Positions 5,535-6,542 of a DNA stretch of 6,542 bases are shown in pieces. Positions within the stretch are counted from its first letter, which is position 1. Each line of letters begins with the position of its first letter. Both the position numbers and the translations under genes were made by a program. The notes under the pieces are model-generated. The model was given only the letters and a program-made list of their open reading frames with translations. It did no database searches and had not been told where the DNA came from. This stretch comes from Candidatus Nitrosymbiomonas sp. Its GTDB lineage: Bacteria > Sysuimicrobiota > Sysuimicrobiia > Sysuimicrobiales > Humicultoraceae. Location: positions 1-6,542 of the forward strand of contig DYHL01000154.1 in assembly GCA_020724185.1 (NCBI GenBank). Reading direction: 5' to 3'.

Positions 5535-6523
5535 CCGCCCGGACCTGGGACATAATCGGCAAGCGGCGATGGGGATATGCTTTCTCCCTGCTCCTCATCA
5601 TCCCCGGCGTGATAGCGCTGATCGCCAACTCGGCCGCGGGGAGGGGCGCGCTGGACTGGGGCGTGGACTTCACGGGCGGCAACTTCTTCCAGTTGCAGAT
5701 GGAGAGGCCGTTCACAACCGGCCAGGTCCGCACGGTCGTGGACCGATTCGCCACCGGCCAGAGCGTCATCCAGAAGGAGGAGCAGGAGGTTCTGATTCGC
5801 ACCAGGCCGCTGCCCTCTGAGGCGAAGAGCGGTCTCCTCGCCGCGCTCAAGCGGGAGTTCGGTAAGGTCACGATCCTGCGCGAGGACGAGGTCGGGCCCA
5901 AGATCGGGCGAGAGCTGCGCAACGTGGCGATCATCGGCGTGCTGATCGGCCTTGCCCTGCAGGTGCTCTACGTCTCCTACCGGTTCAAGTCCGTCCGGTT
6001 CGCCCTGGCGGCAGACATAGCGCTGCTGCACGATCTGCTCGTCGTCGTGGGGATATTCGCCCTCACGCGCAAGGAGGTCAACACCGCATTCGTGGCGGTG
6101 CTGCTGACCGTCGTCGGCTACTCGATCAACGACACTATCGTGGTGTTCGACCGGATTCGCGAGAACCTGGCCATGCGGGGGCGGGAAGCCTTCGACCGGT
6201 TGGTCAACCGCAGCCTGCTTGAAGCCCTCGTGCGCTCGATCAACACCGTGCTCACTACGATCCTGGCGATAGGCGCGATCTACCTGTTTGGCGGCAGCAC
6301 CGTTCGCGACTTCGCCTTCGGCTTGATGGCCGGGATTACCATCGGAGCCTACTCCTCGGTGTTCAATGCCAGCGCCATTCTGGTAGACTGGCACCGATGG
6401 GCGGAGCGCCGCAGCAGGCGGTCACGCCCTGAGTCGCCTCCGGAGATGGTTGTGGCTCCAGAAGCGCCGGTGCCACAGGGGGCCAACACCACCCCACGCC
6501 GCAGGCGGCCCCGGAGGAGGTAG
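5531..6523 (+). CDS. secF: Protein translocase subunit SecF
   Basis: SecF is the partner of SecD in the proton-driven SecDF complex of the inner membrane. The 330-residue protein starts at ATG 5531, whose ATGA overlaps the secD stop. It has TM1 at about 17-33, the DWGVDFTGG signature (42-50), an extracytoplasmic region with ILREDEVGPKIG near 116-126, then five helices at about 131-150, 157-177, 186-205, 237-254 and 262-286. The conserved HD (167-168) and VGYSINDTIVVFDRIREN (195-212) are the SecF counterparts of the SecD charge motifs, with Asp201 and Asp207 in the expected places. The order TM1, periplasmic domain, five helices is standard. A polar, Pro/Arg-rich tail of about 40 residues ends in a run of arginines (RRRRPRRR); it should face the cytoplasm and could contact the ribosome or acidic lipid, but this is inference. 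Confidence 0.97.
   Translation: MTARTWDIIGKRRWGYAFSLLLIIPGVIALIANSAAGRGALDWGVDFTGGNFFQLQMERPFTTGQVRTVVDRFATGQSVIQKEEQEVLIRTRPLPSEAKSGLLAALKREFGKVTILREDEVGPKIGRELRNVAIIGVLIGLALQVLYVSYRFKSVRFALAADIALLHDLLVVVGIFALTRKEVNTAFVAVLLTVVGYSINDTIVVFDRIRENLAMRGREAFDRLVNRSLLEALVRSINTVLTTILAIGAIYLFGGSTVRDFAFGLMAGITIGAYSSVFNASAILVDWHRWAERRSRRSRPESPPEMVVAPEAPVPQGANTTPRRRRPRRR
6513..6521 (+). promoter_or_regulatory. Strong ribosome binding site for the gene starting at 6529
   Basis: GGAGGAGGT sits 7 bases before ATG 6529 and overlaps the last arginine codons of secF. It indicates that the next gene is translated from the same mRNA as secD-secF. Confidence 0.8.
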
Positions 6524-6528
6524 CAGGC

Positions 6529-6542
6529 ATGTCGGTCTTCAC
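6529..6542 (+). CDS. Start of an unidentified gene (3'-truncated by window)
   Basis: An ATG at 6529 opens a frame reading MSVF before the window ends. Only five bases separate it from the secF stop, and the ribosome binding site is near-perfect, so it is very likely a third member of the secD-secF operon. Four complete codons cannot identify the product. Confidence 0.7.

Noticed and set aside
5123..6394. Minus-strand open frame of 423 codons opposite secD and secF
   Set aside because: It is antisense to two unmistakable sec genes; the His/Gln/Asp-rich product is the usual mirror of membrane-protein codons.

Overview
The window is GC-rich bacterial DNA with tightly packed genes. It carries a consensus sigma70-type promoter (TTGACA, 18 bp, TATAAT), GTG and TTG start codons, and separate secD and secF genes, all of which point to a bacterium. 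The exact lineage cannot be read from the sequence. The compact SecD and the bacterial family-B polymerase would suit a poorly cultured, deep-branching, possibly thermophilic or soil/sediment phylum, but that is inference.

Positions 1-3018 (+ strand) form a three-gene cassette. It holds the 3' end of a RecA/RadA-like ATPase gene, an 82-residue protein with no recognised domain, and a complete family-B DNA polymerase of about 748 residues. The polymerase keeps the motif A aspartate, the motif B lysine, the second aspartate of motif C and the KxRG motif. It has lost the first aspartate of motif C, and all three proofreading exonuclease motifs are degraded. This matches the description of the divergent 'PolB2' group: archaeal proteins with a few bacterial homologues, first described as inactivated, with later work linking a crenarchaeal member to damage-tolerant, error-prone synthesis. 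A RecA-like partner, a small protein and an unusual polymerase together resemble in logic the ImuA-ImuB-DnaE2 mutagenesis cassette, but with unrelated polymerases. This is the most interesting part of the window.

Positions 3029-3982 (- strand) encode a DUF72 (YecE-like) TIM-barrel protein. It converges on the polymerase gene with only 10 bp between the stop codons.

Positions 3983-4151 are a divergent intergenic region with a strong promoter facing secD. A small hairpin and a T7 run sit at the predicted start of that transcript, and a weaker overlapping -10 faces the DUF72 gene.

Positions 4152-6523 (+ strand) hold secD and secF, joined by a 4-bp ATGA overlap. They encode the two proton-driven accessory subunits of the Sec translocon. 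A further gene starts at 6529 behind a near-perfect ribosome binding site and is cut by the window end. No RNA genes, CRISPR arrays, insertion sequences or prophage genes were seen, and no stretch over 300 bases lacks a gene.
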